DNA of 7,452 nt from an uncultured bacterium. GTDB taxonomy: Bacteria > Omnitrophota > Gorgyraeia > Gorgyraeales > Gorgyraeaceae. The DNA is taken from contig CAJVXD010000054.1 of the NCBI GenBank assembly GCA_913009675.1, positions 1 through 7,452 on the forward strand. Direction: 5' to 3'. The notes beneath the pieces were generated by a model. The model saw nothing but the letters and a program-made list of their open reading frames with translations, had not been told where the DNA came from and did not search any database. This document shows positions 7,374 through 7,452 of this stretch, piece by piece. A program made the translations under genes and the position numbers. Positions within the stretch are counted from its first letter, which is position 1. Each line of letters starts with the position of its first letter.

Positions 7374-7452
7374 AGATCGGAAGAGCACACGTCTGAACTC
7401 CAGTCACACTGATATATCTCGTATGCCGTCTTCTGCTTGCAAAAAAAAAAAC
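7374..7452 (+). other. Illumina TruSeq adapter with index and poly-A (artefact)
   Basis: AGATCGGAAGAGC starts at 7374 and continues as the standard TruSeq index adapter through GTCAC at 7407. The six-base index ACTGAT follows at 7408-7413, which I recall as TruSeq index 25. Then come the bases AT, the flow-cell end ATCTCGTATGCC...CTGCTTG to 7439, one C, and a run of A ending in C (7441-7452), typical of reading past the end of the adapter. None of this is genomic and it should be trimmed. True sequence ends at or before 7373. Confidence 0.98.

Noticed and set aside
7440..7452. Poly-A tract as a minus-strand T-run terminator or a poly-A tail
   Set aside because: It directly follows the flow-cell end of a sequencing adapter and is a read-through artefact.
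1..7452. CRISPR array, tRNA, rRNA, insertion sequence or a new defence system
   Set aside because: I saw no spaced direct repeats, cloverleaf, transposase, terminal inverted repeats or defence domains. Core genes are housekeeping and envelope functions.

Overview
The window looks like a metagenome or single-cell contig from an uncultured Gram-negative bacterium, with a foreign or artificial stretch at each end. The core (about 400 to 7373) holds seven genes. It uses many ATA (Ile) and AGG/AGA (Arg) codons and packs its genes tightly. The two LPS-export permeases imply an outer membrane. The gene style resembles candidate phyla such as Omnitrophota, but I cannot prove a phylum from the sequence alone.

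Layout. Positions 1 to about 399 carry, on the minus strand, a headless and tailless piece of a clan GH-A type glycoside hydrolase with a WNE motif. Its codon use differs sharply from the rest: no ATA among 8 Ile codons, and all 3 Arg codons are CGN. It meets the 5' end of a nucleotidyltransferase gene head to head at about 385-403, where both genes are cut inside their coding regions. This is the mark of a chimeric join. Positions 380-3558 then form a plus-strand run: sugar-phosphate nucleotidyltransferase, metK (abutting, 0 bp) and ahcY (ATGA overlap). metK and ahcY are the first and the post-transfer steps of the activated methyl cycle, making S-adenosylmethionine and clearing S-adenosylhomocysteine.

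Converging on ahcY, with only 12 bp between stop codons, is a minus-strand operon that reads comF > lptF > lptG from 6494 down to 3571 (ATGA overlap, then a 3-bp gap). lptF and lptG encode the two membrane subunits of the LPS export ABC transporter. comF encodes a cysteine-rich phosphoribosyltransferase-like protein. comF and a plus-strand TPR-like gene (6657-7373) diverge from a 162-bp gap that holds two good sigma70-like promoters back to back. The comF promoter sits so close to its ATG that the transcript should be leaderless or nearly so.

Positions 7374-7452 are an Illumina TruSeq adapter with the index ACTGAT followed by poly-A. They are not biological sequence. I found no RNA genes, CRISPR arrays, insertion sequences or riboswitches, and no convincing new multi-gene system. 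The points most worth checking are the two artefact-like ends, the leaderless comF promoter and the comF-lptF-lptG coupling.
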